64,000 nucleotides of DNA, taken from the NCBI RefSeq assembly GCF_020172085.1, contig NZ_JAIVAT010000007.1:620001-684000 (forward strand), read 5' to 3'. Source of the stretch: Rossellomorea aquimaris. GTDB lineage: Bacteria > Bacillota > Bacilli > Bacillales > Bacillaceae_B. This document shows, piece after piece, positions 25,783 to 35,509 of the stretch. Position 1 is the stretch's first letter. Each line of letters begins with the position of its first letter. The position numbers and the translations under genes were made by a program. A model generated the notes under the pieces. It was not told the origin of the DNA, did no database searches, and worked only from the letters and a program-made list of their open reading frames with translations.

Positions 25783-25863
25783 GTACTCTCTGATTAAATC
25801 GGAAATTCGCTTCTCCCGCCAACTACGATTTAACATAAGTTAATAGAAAAGGAAGATGGAAAA

Positions 25864-26517
25864 ATGGTCCAAAATAAAAAAGCGCTCATTGCCTCAGCCG
25901 TGATATTGATTATATGCATGTCTCTATATTTCCCGTATCCCAATCATCAAATGATTTTTAATCGCATGACGTTCATGTCTTTTCCCATCAGCGATCAAGA
26001 TGGATACAATGTGCTCGCCATCATCGGCTCATTCTTATTTATCTTCGCCATCGTTTTACTTGTGAAGGGGATTTCAAAATATCATGTATGGACAGTGATC
26101 ATCGTGTTATTTGCTTATTCATTGCTACCCTTGGGGCTGGTTACGTTGTACCAGGAAACATTAGCAAATGGAATTGCCGCCATTTCCTATGATGGAAAGG
26201 GAACGTGCGACTTCGAAGAGGAAAGTAACGATTTAGTGAATGGAGAATGCAACCTCCTGATCACCAATCATAGCGGAGACCCGGTGACCTTCGAGGTTGA
26301 ATTCCTGGATACATTTTTTCCAGAAGAGGATCTTCGATTGACATCACTCATGAATGAGGGCGGTCCTTATAAAATCACGATCGAACCCAATCGTAAAAAA
26401 TCGGTCAGACTGAAGGAACTACTAGACTTATCAGGTATTCCCAATCATATAACTGGGGGAGGCTCGATGGAGGTTCATTTTAAAATTATGGATGGGGATG
26501 AGGAACGGGTTATGTAG
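25864..26517 (+). CDS. Hypothetical membrane protein with extracellular beta domain
   Basis: 217 residues. Three membrane helices (about 7-25, 47-68, 76-96) precede a soluble domain of 115 residues with strand patterns such as GECNLLITNHSGDPVTFEVEFLDTF, like an Ig or beta-sandwich fold, with two Cys (about 117 and 131) that could pair outside the cell. GAAAAGGAAG precedes the ATG. Function unknown. Confidence 0.65.
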   Translation: MVQNKKALIASAVILIICMSLYFPYPNHQMIFNRMTFMSFPISDQDGYNVLAIIGSFLFIFAIVLLVKGISKYHVWTVIIVLFAYSLLPLGLVTLYQETLANGIAAISYDGKGTCDFEEESNDLVNGECNLLITNHSGDPVTFEVEFLDTFFPEEDLRLTSLMNEGGPYKITIEPNRKKSVRLKELLDLSGIPNHITGGGSMEVHFKIMDGDEERVM

Positions 26518-26576
26518 TAGGTGTAAGAAAGGTATCTTGTAAGGTGAGACTGAAGGTTATCCGAATTGAAAGAACA

Positions 26577-26610
26577 GGTGGAGGTACGTCACAATCCTTC
26601 CACCGTAGTT
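26577..26610 (+). terminator. Possible terminator
   Basis: GGTGGAGG and CCTTCCACC pair with one bulge around eleven bases. The following T run is poor (GTAGTTTTA), so this is a weak call. Confidence 0.35.
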
Positions 26611-26632
26611 TTATACCCGGAGGAGAAGGTGT

Positions 26633-27145
26633 ATGAAGTCATTTATAACTCCATTTGTAGAACAAATGGTTGAAAACTATAAAAAGAAAAACATCCCTCA
26701 CCAATTTTCACTGAACCAAGTGGATGGGATATTAAAAGAGAAATACCTTGCAGTGGAAGAGAATGTGTCTGATGCAGATATAGATCAAGAATCTCGCATT
26801 CATGCAATTAAATATTATGTCATCACAGATGAGAATGTCTTACAAAGGGTATTTACAGCTATTGAAAAAATCGACTTTTTTGAATTGATGAATTCGTCCG
26901 ATCAAGATGAGAAACAAACCACCGTAGAAAAAATGTGGACGGATATACAATATGGCCAAAGAATTAATGTTATCTTAGAAAGCATGGATCATACATACAT
27001 TAGTGGTTTTACCCTTCAAGGTAAGAGTGAAAAACTCTTTCATGAGTTGAATGTTTTTGTAGGAATCGATCCCGGTGAATGTACAGTGGAAAATGAATGT
27101 TTCCTTCATTACTTAAGGAGTTTGGTGGTTGCCGGATATCTTTAA
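26633..27145 (+). CDS. Hypothetical soluble protein
   Basis: 170 residues, ATG 26633 behind GGAGGAGAAGG. There is no signal peptide or helix. It is acidic and mostly alpha-helical, with an IEKIDFFELMNSSDQDE region and a YISGFTLQGKSEKLFHELNVFVG strand-helix stretch near the C terminus. The base composition is a little richer in A/T than the genes around it. I do not recognise it. The neighbours are also hypothetical membrane proteins, so context gives no lead. Confidence 0.65.
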   Translation: MKSFITPFVEQMVENYKKKNIPHQFSLNQVDGILKEKYLAVEENVSDADIDQESRIHAIKYYVITDENVLQRVFTAIEKIDFFELMNSSDQDEKQTTVEKMWTDIQYGQRINVILESMDHTYISGFTLQGKSEKLFHELNVFVGIDPGECTVENECFLHYLRSLVVAGYL

Positions 27146-27297
27146 AACTTTATTGGAAGAAACAATTGAATTATGCCGTAAGTACACAGGGGTGATTATG
27201 ACGAATGGAAGCAAGGAATGATGAATGGTCCCGGTTTACTTTTGGAAAACAAAAATAAAATGGGGACCACTATGAAATATGTCAGGGGCGAATCGAC

Positions 27298-27852
27298 TTG
27301 GAAACACACCTCTTAGAATGGTTCAACACACTAGGCGTCTATGCCATCGTATTAAGTATTTTACTCAACATCATCATCAGTGTCCTCGGTGTCATGCCTA
27401 GCGTCGCGATTACCGCTGTCAACATCACGTTTTTCGGATTTGAAAAAGGTGTGACCGTTTCCATTGCGGGAGAAGCACTTGGTGCGATCGTCAGCTTTAT
27501 TTTATATCGCAAGGGCATCAAGACTTTCTTTAAAAAGAAGGAAATACACAGCAAGTTACTGGCGCGTTTACAAAAGTCAAAGGGCGCAGAAGCCTTCTGT
27601 CTCATCCTCGCCCTTAGGATCTTTCCTTTCATTCCATCAGGGTTTGTGACCTTAGCGGCAGCCATCAGTAAAGCCGGGGTGCTCAATTATTCCGTTGCCA
27701 GCACAATAGGAAAAATACCGGCACTTGTCATTGAAGCGTATTCGATTCAGCAGGTGCTGGTATGGAATTGGAAAGGGAAATTCATTTTGAGTGTGTTTTT
27801 ACTTTTCATCATTTGGCTTGTTTTGAGCAGAAAGAAATCTGCAAAGGAGTGA
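27298..27852 (+). CDS. VTT-domain (TVP38/TMEM64, DedA-like) membrane protein
   Basis: 184 residues from TTG 27298 with AGGGG upstream. About five helices. Family marks are the glycine-rich re-entrant loop GEALGAIVSFILYRKGIK (about 57-74), LRIFPFIPSGFVTLAAAISK (about 103-122), and STIGKIPALVIEA. VTT proteins act as lipid scramblases or in membrane homeostasis. The next small gene starts six bases after the stop. Confidence 0.82.
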   Translation: METHLLEWFNTLGVYAIVLSILLNIIISVLGVMPSVAITAVNITFFGFEKGVTVSIAGEALGAIVSFILYRKGIKTFFKKKEIHSKLLARLQKSKGAEAFCLILALRIFPFIPSGFVTLAAAISKAGVLNYSVASTIGKIPALVIEAYSIQQVLVWNWKGKFILSVFLLFIIWLVLSRKKSAKE

Positions 27853-27857
27853 ACATA

Positions 27858-28073
27858 TTGAAACTCACAAAACGAAGGCTGATATGGCTCATTCCAAATG
27901 TATTTTGTTACCTTATGTTTATAGGGGTCGCTCTTTTTATCACATTCTACTTTGAAGGTCTGCAAGAAATCAACCGACTTGGCATCTGGTTGGTGGCGGT
28001 GATTCTGTTATTGGCGGTCTCCGTCCACGGCAGTTATACCATTTTGAAATGGATGAGAGAAGGAAGGCTGTAG
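27858..28073 (+). CDS. Hypothetical two-helix membrane protein
   Basis: 71 residues from TTG 27858, seven bases behind AAAGGAGTGA. Basic N terminus (KLTKRR), helices at about 9-28 and 40-59, basic end. It is coupled to the VTT gene (five bases between stop and start), and is probably a partner or accessory. Unknown function. Confidence 0.65.
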   Translation: MKLTKRRLIWLIPNVFCYLMFIGVALFITFYFEGLQEINRLGIWLVAVILLLAVSVHGSYTILKWMREGRL

Positions 28074-28092
28074 AACCAGAACAACCTTCCTT
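28060..28092. terminator. Bidirectional hairpin between convergent genes
   Basis: AAGGAAGGCTGT and ACAACCTTCCTT pair with one mismatch around nine bases, followed by a short T run. It overlaps the ends of both convergent genes. Confidence 0.6.
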
Positions 28093-28625
28093 TATGAAGA
28101 GAATGCCTCAGAATAGTGAACGACACCTTGTACATCATGAAGAGCGTTCTCCGTCAATTCCGTTGCCATGAATACATCATCGGGCACGTCGAATGGAGCC
28201 CGGATATTCCAAGAACTGGCCGGTTTAAAACCGAATTTAGGATAGTAGTGTTCGTGCCCCAAGACAATCACGGATTGATACCCCATCTCCTTCGCTCGAG
28301 TCAAGGCTTCAGTGATCAGTTGGCTCCCGATTCCTTTTTTCTGATGCTCCGGTGCAACCGAAACAGGGGCGAGGGCAAGTGAATCTACCTCTTGACCCTG
28401 ATGGACAATGGTCACTTTGGATAGGAGGAGATGGCCGATCGGCTGGTTATTTTGATCGGTGGCGACGAGGGACAAATCAGGTATGTAGGCGTCTGACTTC
28501 CTTATACGGTGTATGAGAAGGTGCTCTGTTTGGTCGCTGAGTTTTTCTTGTGAAAAAGCGCTTTTTACCACTTCCTCTATTTGAAGATAATCTTCAGGCT
28601 GTTCTGGTCTTTTGTGAATGTGCAT
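28092..28625 (-). CDS. GNAT N-acetyltransferase (YhbS-like)
   Basis: 177 residues, ATG behind AAAGGAG. A GNAT fold with the acetyl-CoA loop SVAPEHQKKGIGSQLI (near 88-103) and ALTRAKEMGYQSVIVLGHEHYYPKFGF, the YhbS-type signature that ends in a FGF turn. The substrate is probably a small amine or a tRNA/protein amine, but it cannot be read from sequence. It stands alone on the minus strand. Confidence 0.85.
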   Translation of the reverse strand: MHIHKRPEQPEDYLQIEEVVKSAFSQEKLSDQTEHLLIHRIRKSDAYIPDLSLVATDQNNQPIGHLLLSKVTIVHQGQEVDSLALAPVSVAPEHQKKGIGSQLITEALTRAKEMGYQSVIVLGHEHYYPKFGFKPASSWNIRAPFDVPDDVFMATELTENALHDVQGVVHYSEAFSS

Positions 28626-28730
28626 TTGAATTCTCCTTTATAAAATGGGGTTTCACTCATTTTAAAGAGTAGTAAAATGGAAGTCAATGCCAGATCATAG
28701 AGAACTATTGAAAAAAAGGAGTCCTTTAAT

Positions 28731-28910
28731 ATGTTTAAAGAAAGTATTCGACTCCCCCTTATCTATTTCGTTGTAAAGACACTCTATCAAGGGGTTAAAA
28801 ACGGGGATATAAGATGGATTGAAAATATGGCAATCTGTTTAGTAATGTTCTTATTCATCCTGCTATGGGAATGGGCAAAGGTACCTTACAAGAGAAGGAA
28901 AACGGATTGA
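28731..28910 (+). CDS. Hypothetical 59-residue membrane protein
   Basis: ATG 28731 lies ten bases after AAAAAAAGGAG. 59 residues with a moderately hydrophobic start (8-20), a polar middle and a clear helix at about 32-49 (ICLVMFLFILLWEW), then a basic tail. No family recognised, but codon use and ribosome site look genuine. Confidence 0.6.
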   Translation: MFKESIRLPLIYFVVKTLYQGVKNGDIRWIENMAICLVMFLFILLWEWAKVPYKRRKTD

Positions 28911-29008
28911 CGAGGCCCATGTAGGATAAAGGGATTTGACTAACAAATGTTGATGAAAGTCCATGAAATAGTGTGGCGCATTCTTCAATCAATTTCATAG
29001 AAAAAAGT

Positions 29009-29048
29009 AGGGTGCTAATCCATTTTCCAAGGGATTTGTACCCTTTTT
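29009..29048 (+). terminator. Terminator before the collagen-like gene
   Basis: AGGGT/ACCCT and, nested, AATCC/GGATT form a stem with a 3x3 internal loop, followed by TTTTT. It probably ends the 59-residue gene. The remaining 28911-29293 is AT-rich upstream DNA. At 29229-29237 CTTATATTA resembles a sporulation -10 (CATANNNTA) with one mismatch. Confidence 0.55.
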
Positions 29049-29293
29049 CGTTGTCCCATTGTACATCTTTTTTTGTAATCCCATGATATACGTTGTGTCC
29101 AACCTCCTCCAAAAAATATATACATATATAGATATTGTTAAATAGCGCAGTTTGTTATCAATCTTTGACTGTCAGTTTTAGATTGAAAGAATCAGATGTC
29201 GAATACAGGTTAATAAACCTTTCTATCGCTTATATTAGCATTCTTTTTTCAGTCCAGCATCTGTTTAAGAATTTCTTCCTGGAGGAGAGGGAA

Positions 29294-32074
29294 TTGAACA
29301 AGAAGAACAATCAAAAGAAATTAAAGCTAGGAAGACAGAATTATTCACTGAAAGATTATTTCAAAGATTTATATGAACCGCCTGAAAGCTGCTCGTTCTT
29401 TCCATATAAATGTCCCCCAGGTCCTCAGGGTCCACAAGGACCTCAGGGGATAAACGGAGAACAGGGTCCTCAAGGGCCGGCTGGGGGAGAACAGGGCTCT
29501 CAAGGTCCTCAAGGCCCACAAGGTGAGCAAGGTCCACAAGGCGAACAGGGACCACAAGGTGAGCAAGGTCCACAAGGCGAACAGGGACCACAAGGTGAGC
29601 AAGGCCCTCAAGGTGAGCGAGGTCCACAAGGCGAACAGGGACCACAAGGAGAACAAGGCCCACAAGGAGAACAAGGCCCACAAGGAGAACAAGGTCCACA
29701 AGGAGAACAGGGTCCACAAGGTGAGCAAGGTCCACAAGGCGAACAGGGACCACAAGGTGAGCAAGGCCCTCAAGGTGAGCGAGGTCCACAAGGCGAACAG
29801 GGACCACAAGGAGAACAAGGCTCACAAGGAGAACAAGGCCCACAAGGAGAACAAGGTCCACAAGGCGAACAGGGACCACAAGGAGAACAAGGTCCACAAG
29901 GCGAACAGGGTCCACAAGGTGAGCAAGGTCCACAAGGCGAACAGGGACCACAAGGTGAACAAGGCCCACAAGGAGAACAAGGTCCACAAGGTGAGCAAGG
30001 CCCACAAGGTGAGCAAGGTCCACAAGGCGAACAGGGACCACAAGGTGAACAAGGCCCACAAGGTGAGCAAGGCCCACAAGGAGAACAAGGTCCACAAGGC
30101 GAACAGGGTCCACAAGGTGAGCAAGGTCCACAAGGCGAACAGGGTCCACAAGGTGAGCAAGGTCCACAAGGCGAACAGGGACCACAAGGTGAACAAGGCC
30201 CTCAAGGTGAGCAAGGTCCACAAGGCGAACAGGGACCACAAGGAGAACAAGGTCCACAAGGTGAGCAAGGCCCACAAGGTGAGCAAGGTCCACAAGGCGA
30301 ACAGGGACCACAAGGTGAACAAGGCCCACAAGGTGAGCAAGGCCCACAAGGAGAACAAGGTCCACAAGGCGAACAGGGTCCACAAGGTGAGCAAGGTCCA
30401 CAAGGCGAACAGGGTCCACAAGGTGAGCAAGGTCCACAAGGCGAACAGGGACCACAAGGTGAGCAAGGCCCTCAAGGTGAGCAAGGTCCACAAGGCGAAC
30501 AGGGACCACAAGGCGAACAAGGTCCACAGGGCAATCAAGGCCCTCAAGGAAACCAAGGTCCTCAAGGAAACCAAGGTCCTCAAGGAAACCAAGGTCCACA
30601 AGGAAACCAAGGTCCTCAAGGAAACCAAGGTCCTCAAGGAGAACGTGGCCCACAAGGGAATCAGGGTCCACAGGGGAACCAAGGTCCTCAAGGAAACCAA
30701 GGTCCACAGGGGAACCAAGGTCCTCAAGGAAACCAAGGTCCACAAGGAGAACGTGGCCCACAAGGGAATCAGGGTCCACAGGGGAACCAAGGTCCTCAAG
30801 GAAACCAAGGTCCACAAGGAGAACGTGGCCCACAAGGGAATCAGGGTCCACAAGGGAATCAGGGTCCACAAGGAGAACGTGGTCCTCAAGGAAACCAGGG
30901 TCCACAGGGGAACCAAGGTCCTCAAGGAAACCAAGGTCCTCAAGGGAACCAAGGTCCACAAGGAGAACGTGGCCCACAAGGGAATCAGGGTCCACAGGGG
31001 AACCAAGGACCTCAAGGAAATCAAGGGCCTCAAGGAAACCAAGGTCCACAAGGAGAACGCGGCCCACAAGGGAATCAGGGTCCACAGGGGAACCAAGGAC
31101 CTCAAGGAAATCAAGGGCCTCAAGGAAACCAAGGTCCACAAGGAGAACGTGGCCCACAAGGGAACCAAGGTCCTCAAGGAAACCAAGGTCCACAAGGAGA
31201 ACGTGGTCCACAAGGGAATCAGGGTCCTCAAGGAAACCAGGGTCCACAAGGAGAACGTGGCCCACAAGGGAACCAAGGTCCTCAAGGAAACCAAGGTCCT
31301 CAAGGAAATCAAGGCCCACAAGGAGAACGTGGCCCACAAGGGAATCAGGGTCCTCAAGGAAACCAGGGTCCACAAGGAGAACGTGGCCCACAAGGGAATC
31401 AGGGTCCACAGGGGAACCAAGGACCTCAAGGAAATCAAGGGCCTCAAGGAAACCAAGGTCCACAAGGAGAACGCGGCCCACAAGGGAATCAGGGTCCACA
31501 GGGGAACCAAGGACCTCAAGGAAATCAAGGGCCTCAAGGAAACCAAGGTCCACAAGGAGAACGTGGCCCACAAGGGAACCAAGGACCTCAAGGAAATCAA
31601 GGGCCTCAAGGAAACCAAGGTCCACAAGGAGAACGTGGTCCACAAGGAAACCAGGGTCCTCAGGGTAACCAAGGACCTCAAGGTCCACAAGGGCCTGTAG
31701 GTACCGGTTCCGGCATCTATTTAGCTACTCCTGCAAATGTAAGTAACGGACATTATATTGGATTAGGTTCAAATTCTAATATGTATGCAAGAAATACCGT
31801 AGTGGTCCCACGTAATTCAACTATCACCGGCGTCGTTTTACACACTCGTGATAATGCCATTACAACAGTAACAGCAACAGTTGTGAGGAGTACTACCTGT
31901 GCGGTCACCCCGGTTGATACGACTGCAATCGTAACCGTTGTTAATCCTAATTGCTGCAATTTTGCTTCTGCAAATGTTCCGGTTAACCAATGTGATCTGT
32001 TATCGGTAAGAATTGATCATGCTATGGGTACTAACCTTAATAATGGAGTAGCTGTCACTATATTGTTATCCTAA
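29294..32074 (+). CDS. BclA-like collagen-repeat spore-surface glycoprotein
   Basis: 926 residues from TTG 29294, behind GGAGGAGAGGG. The N-terminal domain is about 42 residues ([14 protein letters not shown], then [10 protein letters not shown]). A Gly-X-Y region of about 250 triplets follows: first mostly GPQGEQ, then from about 30520 GPQGNQ mixed with GPQGER. The C-terminal domain of about 120 residues ([13 protein letters not shown] to the end) looks like the trimerising beta-jellyroll of BclA. By analogy it forms hair-like filaments on the spore, glycosylated by products of the rml genes next door. The Pro at X rather than Thr at Y differs from BclA's GPT repeats, so glycans would need other attachment residues; few Thr exist in the stalk. 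Confidence 0.85.
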   Translation: MNKKNNQKKLKLGRQNYSLKDYFKDLYEPPESCSFFPYKCPPGPQGPQGPQGINGEQGPQGPAGGEQGSQGPQGPQGEQGPQGEQGPQGEQGPQGEQGPQGEQGPQGERGPQGEQGPQGEQGPQGEQGPQGEQGPQGEQGPQGEQGPQGEQGPQGEQGPQGERGPQGEQGPQGEQGSQGEQGPQGEQGPQGEQGPQGEQGPQGEQGPQGEQGPQGEQGPQGEQGPQGEQGPQGEQGPQGEQGPQGEQGPQGEQGPQGEQGPQGEQGPQGEQGPQGEQGPQGEQGPQGEQGPQGEQGPQGEQGPQGEQGPQGEQGPQGEQGPQGEQGPQGEQGPQGEQGPQGEQGPQGEQGPQGEQGPQGEQGPQGEQGPQGEQGPQGEQGPQGEQGPQGEQGPQGEQGPQGEQGPQGEQGPQGNQGPQGNQGPQGNQGPQGNQGPQGNQGPQGNQGPQGERGPQGNQGPQGNQGPQGNQGPQGNQGPQGNQGPQGERGPQGNQGPQGNQGPQGNQGPQGERGPQGNQGPQGNQGPQGERGPQGNQGPQGNQGPQGNQGPQGNQGPQGERGPQGNQGPQGNQGPQGNQGPQGNQGPQGERGPQGNQGPQGNQGPQGNQGPQGNQGPQGERGPQGNQGPQGNQGPQGERGPQGNQGPQGNQGPQGERGPQGNQGPQGNQGPQGNQGPQGERGPQGNQGPQGNQGPQGERGPQGNQGPQGNQGPQGNQGPQGNQGPQGERGPQGNQGPQGNQGPQGNQGPQGNQGPQGERGPQGNQGPQGNQGPQGNQGPQGERGPQGNQGPQGNQGPQGPQGPVGTGSGIYLATPANVSNGHYIGLGSNSNMYARNTVVVPRNSTITGVVLHTRDNAITTVTATVVRSTTCAVTPVDTTAIVTVVNPNCCNFASANVPVNQCDLLSVRIDHAMGTNLNNGVAVTILLS
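29420..31706 (+). repeat. 18-bp collagen-coding tandem repeat in two blocks
   Basis: Gly-X-Y hexapeptide repeats encoded by 18-bp units. Up to about 30520 the units encode GPQGEQ with rare GER; after that GPQGNQ and GPQGER alternate in higher-order blocks, several of them near-identical over 100 bp (for example 30970-31075 against 31070-31140). All frames stay open across much of the region because the unit lacks stops in any frame. Confidence 0.95.
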
Positions 32075-32089
32075 CAGTTTGAAGATAGT

Positions 32090-32118
32090 AGCCGCACTAT
32101 GGGTATGGTGCGGCTTTT
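32090..32118 (+). terminator. Terminator of the collagen-like gene
   Basis: AGCCGCAC and GTGCGGCT pair around ten bases, followed by TTTTCT. Confidence 0.85.
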
Positions 32119-32178
32119 CTGTATGGGAGAAACAGTCACTTTTTCTTAATAAGTACAGTTCCAAATGAAAATCTATCT

Positions 32179-32187
32179 CATACAATA
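32179..32187 (+). promoter_or_regulatory. Sporulation-type -10 (sigma-E/sigma-K-like) before rmlA
   Basis: CATACAATA fits both the sigma-E (CATACANT) and sigma-K (CATANNNTA) -10 patterns and lies 46 bases before the rmlA start. The -35 side is not convincing, so this is tentative. Confidence 0.35.
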
Positions 32188-32232
32188 CATATGAAATATG
32201 ATTAGTTTCTTTGATGAGAGGAGGGGAAAGTA

Positions 32233-33129
32233 TTGAAAGGCATCGTATTAGCAGGAGGTAGTGGTACCCGGTTATTTCCCCTGACCAAATCAATATCAAA
32301 GCATTTGTTGCCTATATATGATAAACCAATGATTTATTATCCCTTATCCACTCTGATGAGCGCCGGAATCAGAGAAGTGTTGATCATCTCCACTCCTCAG
32401 GATGTGTCAAGATACAGGGAGTTACTTGGTGACGGTTCCAATCTAGGAATTCAAATTGATTATGCGGTACAACCAAAGCCGGAAGGGATTGCACAGGCTT
32501 TTCTGATTGGAGAGAAGTTTATTAATAATGATCGTGTTGCTTTGATTCTGGGTGACAATCTCTTCTATGGGCACACTTTCGAGCAGAGAATGAGAAAGGC
32601 AGTGGAGCGCAACAAAGGTGCCACGGTATTCGGGTCTTACGTAAGCGATCCTGAGCGTTTCGGAGTAGTGAGCTTTTCAAAGGACGGAAAGGCAAATTCC
32701 ATTGAAGAGAAGCCATTGTACCCTTCTTCACATTATGCAGTTGCTGGACTCTATTTTTATGATCAACGTGTGGTGGAGATAGCGAAGAACCTGAAACCAT
32801 CGGATCGCGGTGAACTGGAAATCACGGATATTAATCAAGTCTACCTAGCTGGTGGGGAGTTATCCGTGGAATTGCTCGATTCCAAGGATGCCTGGATTGA
32901 CGCAGGGACGACACAGTCTTTATTCAGGGCATCACAGTTTGTCAAGACAATTGAAGAAACACAGCAGATAAAATTGGGGTGCATTGAAGAGATTGCTTAC
33001 CGGAAGAGGTATATCTCTGAAGCACAAATGAATACTCTTGCAGATACTCTTGTGAAAAGCGATTACGGTAAGTATTTAAAAGAGTTGGTCAAGAAAAGGC
33101 GATTCGAGGTGGAACATGAAGATACGTGA
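32233..33129 (+). CDS. rmlA: Glucose-1-phosphate thymidylyltransferase (RmlA)
   Basis: 298 residues from TTG 32233 behind GAGAGGAGGGG. It makes dTDP-glucose from glucose-1-phosphate and dTTP. The nucleotide loop is LAGGSGTRLFPLT (6-18), with KPMIYYPLSTLM, the EGIAQAF segment and GDNLFYGH following in the normal order. It is the first gene of an rmlACBD operon next to a BclA-like gene, the same order I remember for the Bacillus anthracis exosporium rhamnose cluster. It overlaps rmlC by 14 bases. Confidence 0.95.
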   Translation: MKGIVLAGGSGTRLFPLTKSISKHLLPIYDKPMIYYPLSTLMSAGIREVLIISTPQDVSRYRELLGDGSNLGIQIDYAVQPKPEGIAQAFLIGEKFINNDRVALILGDNLFYGHTFEQRMRKAVERNKGATVFGSYVSDPERFGVVSFSKDGKANSIEEKPLYPSSHYAVAGLYFYDQRVVEIAKNLKPSDRGELEITDINQVYLAGGELSVELLDSKDAWIDAGTTQSLFRASQFVKTIEETQQIKLGCIEEIAYRKRYISEAQMNTLADTLVKSDYGKYLKELVKKRRFEVEHEDT

Positions 33130-33673
33130 AACGGAAATAGAGGGGGTGTGGATTCTTGAGCCAAGAATTCATACAGATCATCGGGGATTTTTCATGGAAA
33201 CCTTTCATAAACAATGGCTGAAAAGCCTGGGCCTCCCTCAAGAGTTCAAACAGGATAATCACTCCTTTTCCAAGGAGAAAGGTGTCTTAAGGGGGTTGCA
33301 TTATCAATTGAATCCGAAGGCTCAGAGCAAGCTTGTGAGAGTGGTCACCGGTTCCATCTATGATGTGGTAGTAGATCTGCGCCGAGATTCAACCACATAT
33401 GGCCACTGGCTTGGTTTCGTATTGGATTCAGAGAGTAATCGCCAGCTACTTGTGCCGAAAGGGATGGCTCATGGATTTTGTACACTTTCTCCAAACACAA
33501 CGGTTTTGTACAAAGTCGATGAGTATTATGATCCTTCATTGGACAGAGGGATCAAATGGGATGACGAGAAACTGTCCATCGATTGGCCGGTAGCGTCTCC
33601 GGTATTATCCGATAAGGATTCTGCACTGCCTTCGTTGGAACAGGCGGAATTTGATTTTTCAATAAAGGAGTAA
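33116..33673 (+). CDS. rmlC: dTDP-4-dehydrorhamnose 3,5-epimerase (RmlC)
   Basis: 185 residues, the standard RmlC length. It converts dTDP-4-keto-6-deoxyglucose to dTDP-4-keto-rhamnose. Conserved features are DHRGFFMETF (21-30), QDNHSFSKEKGVLRGLHYQ with the catalytic His, and VPKGMAHGFCTL of the cupin barrel. Its start lies inside rmlA, implying translational coupling. Confidence 0.95.
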   Translation: MKIRETEIEGVWILEPRIHTDHRGFFMETFHKQWLKSLGLPQEFKQDNHSFSKEKGVLRGLHYQLNPKAQSKLVRVVTGSIYDVVVDLRRDSTTYGHWLGFVLDSESNRQLLVPKGMAHGFCTLSPNTTVLYKVDEYYDPSLDRGIKWDDEKLSIDWPVASPVLSDKDSALPSLEQAEFDFSIKE

Positions 33674-33678
33674 CGTAT

Positions 33679-34644
33679 ATGACGATACTGGTGACAGGCG
33701 GGGCGGGATTCATTGGAAGCCACTTTATCCGCTACATGATCGAGAAGTACCCGAAGCAGCCCATAGTGAATGTGGATGTTTTGTCGTATGCCGGTAATTT
33801 GAAGAATGTGAAGGATATCCAAGGGAGTGAGCATTATTCCTTTGTGAAGGGGGATGTGACACATCATGAATTGATGGACAATGTGATAAGAAAGCATCAT
33901 GTGGAGCTGATTGTCCATTTTGCCGCAGAATCCCACGTGGACCGGAGTATCCGGAGCTCTGCGGAATTCGTCCGGACGAATGTGATGGGGACCCAATGTT
34001 TGTTGGATATCGCCAAGGAACATGGGATTCGGTTTATCCAAATTTCCACGGACGAAGTGTATGGATCGTTGGGACGCTCTGGGGCATTCACAGAAGAGAG
34101 TCCTCTGAAGCCGAACAGTCCATATTCAGCCAGTAAGGCAGGTGCAGACTGTCTGGTCAGTGCCTATTACGAAACATTCGGTCTGAATGTGAATATCACC
34201 CGTTGTTCCAATAATTATGGTCCGTTTCAATTTCCGGAGAAACTTATTCCCCGTATGATCCTACAGGCCATTCAAGAGAAGGAGCTGCCGGTTTACGGAA
34301 ATGGAGAGAATATCCGTGATTGGCTGCATGTCAGGGATCATTGTTCCGCCATCGATGCCGTTATTCAAAAAGGGAAGCCCGGTGAAGTTTATAATATCGG
34401 AGGACACAATGAGCGAACCAATCTCGAGATTGTGCATAGTATTGTGGATGCTCTCGGGAAGTCACGGGATCTGATCATGTTTACTGCCGACCGGCCGGGT
34501 CATGATTTTCGCTATAGCATTGATTCTGGAAAAATTCAAAGGGAGCTGGGGTGGAGTCCGTCCCATTCGTTTGAAATAGGTCTTCTGGAGACGATTACCT
34601 GGTATCAATCGAACGAAGAATGGTGGGGAAAGAGAACGGAATGA
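33679..34644 (+). CDS. rmlB: dTDP-glucose 4,6-dehydratase (RmlB)
   Basis: 321 residues, ATG behind AAAGGAG. An extended SDR enzyme with NAD loop TGGAGFIGSH (6-15), AAESHVDRS, catalytic Thr124-Asp125-Glu126 (STDEVYG), Tyr149 and Lys153 (YSASKAG), and the NNYGPFQFPEKLIP loop. The product dTDP-4-keto-6-deoxyglucose feeds rhamnose through RmlC and RmlD and could also feed the aminotransferase at 37022. Confidence 0.96.
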   Translation: MTILVTGGAGFIGSHFIRYMIEKYPKQPIVNVDVLSYAGNLKNVKDIQGSEHYSFVKGDVTHHELMDNVIRKHHVELIVHFAAESHVDRSIRSSAEFVRTNVMGTQCLLDIAKEHGIRFIQISTDEVYGSLGRSGAFTEESPLKPNSPYSASKAGADCLVSAYYETFGLNVNITRCSNNYGPFQFPEKLIPRMILQAIQEKELPVYGNGENIRDWLHVRDHCSAIDAVIQKGKPGEVYNIGGHNERTNLEIVHSIVDALGKSRDLIMFTADRPGHDFRYSIDSGKIQRELGWSPSHSFEIGLLETITWYQSNEEWWGKRTE

Positions 34645-34660
34645 AAGGGGGAGACTCTCT

Positions 34661-35509
34661 GTGAAGAAGGTGCTTGTCACAGGAGCCAAAGGGCAGTTAG
34701 GGACGGATCTTTGTCGGCTTTTGCAAAGCCACGGGTATAAAGTGCTGGGGAAAAATAAAGCTGAGATGGATGTGACAATTCCAGACAACGTTGAAGAAGT
34801 CATCTTGAACGCACATCCGGATGTCATCATTCACTGTGCTGCATACACCAAGGTGGATGCAGCGGAAAAGAATGCCGACCGGGCCTTTCTGGTCAATGCT
34901 TGGGGCACCCGCTATGTAGCAACGGCTGCAGAACGTTTGGGAGTACCGTTTGTGTACATTAGCACCGATTATGTATTTGATGGGGAATCAGGTGTACCCT
35001 ATCATGAATTTTCCCATCCATCACCAATCAATGTCTACGGGGAATCAAAGTTAGCTGGTGAAAGGATCGTGAAGGAAGTGAATTCACGGTATTTTATCGT
35101 GCGAACATCCTGGTTGTTCGGTCAAAAAGGTCCGAATTTTGTCGAGACGATGCTGAAGCTTGCAAGAGTGAGATCACCCCTTTCCGTTGTGGATGATCAA
35201 AGGGGGAGCCCGACGTATACCGTAGACCTTTCATCTTCCATTGTCGGGCTCATCGGCACCTCCAAATATGGAACGTACCATATAAGCAACTCAGGCTACT
35301 GCAGCTGGTATGAATTTGCGGAAGAACTGTTCATTCAGCGCGGTATGGAAGTCGACCTCAAACCGTGTACGTCAGAACAATTCAGTAGGCCTGCTAAGAG
35401 GCCCGCCTTCTCAGTGCTGGATCACATGGGGCTCAGGATCAATCATTTTGGGGCCATGCCTCATTGGAAAGACGGTTTGAGGAGATATTTAGCTCAGAAT
35501 CCATCATGA
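34661..35509 (+). CDS. rmlD: dTDP-4-dehydrorhamnose reductase (RmlD)
   Basis: 282 residues from GTG 34661, behind AAAGGGGGAG. SDR fold with TGAKGQLGTDL (NADPH loop), STDYVFDGE, and the Tyr-Lys pair in NVYGESKLAGE. It finishes dTDP-L-rhamnose. The 3' end overlaps the convergent glycosyltransferase gene by six bases, with no room for a classical terminator. Confidence 0.95.
   Translation: MKKVLVTGAKGQLGTDLCRLLQSHGYKVLGKNKAEMDVTIPDNVEEVILNAHPDVIIHCAAYTKVDAAEKNADRAFLVNAWGTRYVATAAERLGVPFVYISTDYVFDGESGVPYHEFSHPSPINVYGESKLAGERIVKEVNSRYFIVRTSWLFGQKGPNFVETMLKLARVRSPLSVVDDQRGSPTYTVDLSSSIVGLIGTSKYGTYHISNSGYCSWYEFAEELFIQRGMEVDLKPCTSEQFSRPAKRPAFSVLDHMGLRINHFGAMPHWKDGLRRYLAQNPS

Noticed and set aside
29361-31700. 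Long open frames on both strands across the collagen repeat
   Set aside because: The 18-bp unit has no stop in several frames, so open frames of up to 775 codons arise automatically. They have no ribosome site and give low-complexity translations; only the GPQ frame has genuine end domains.
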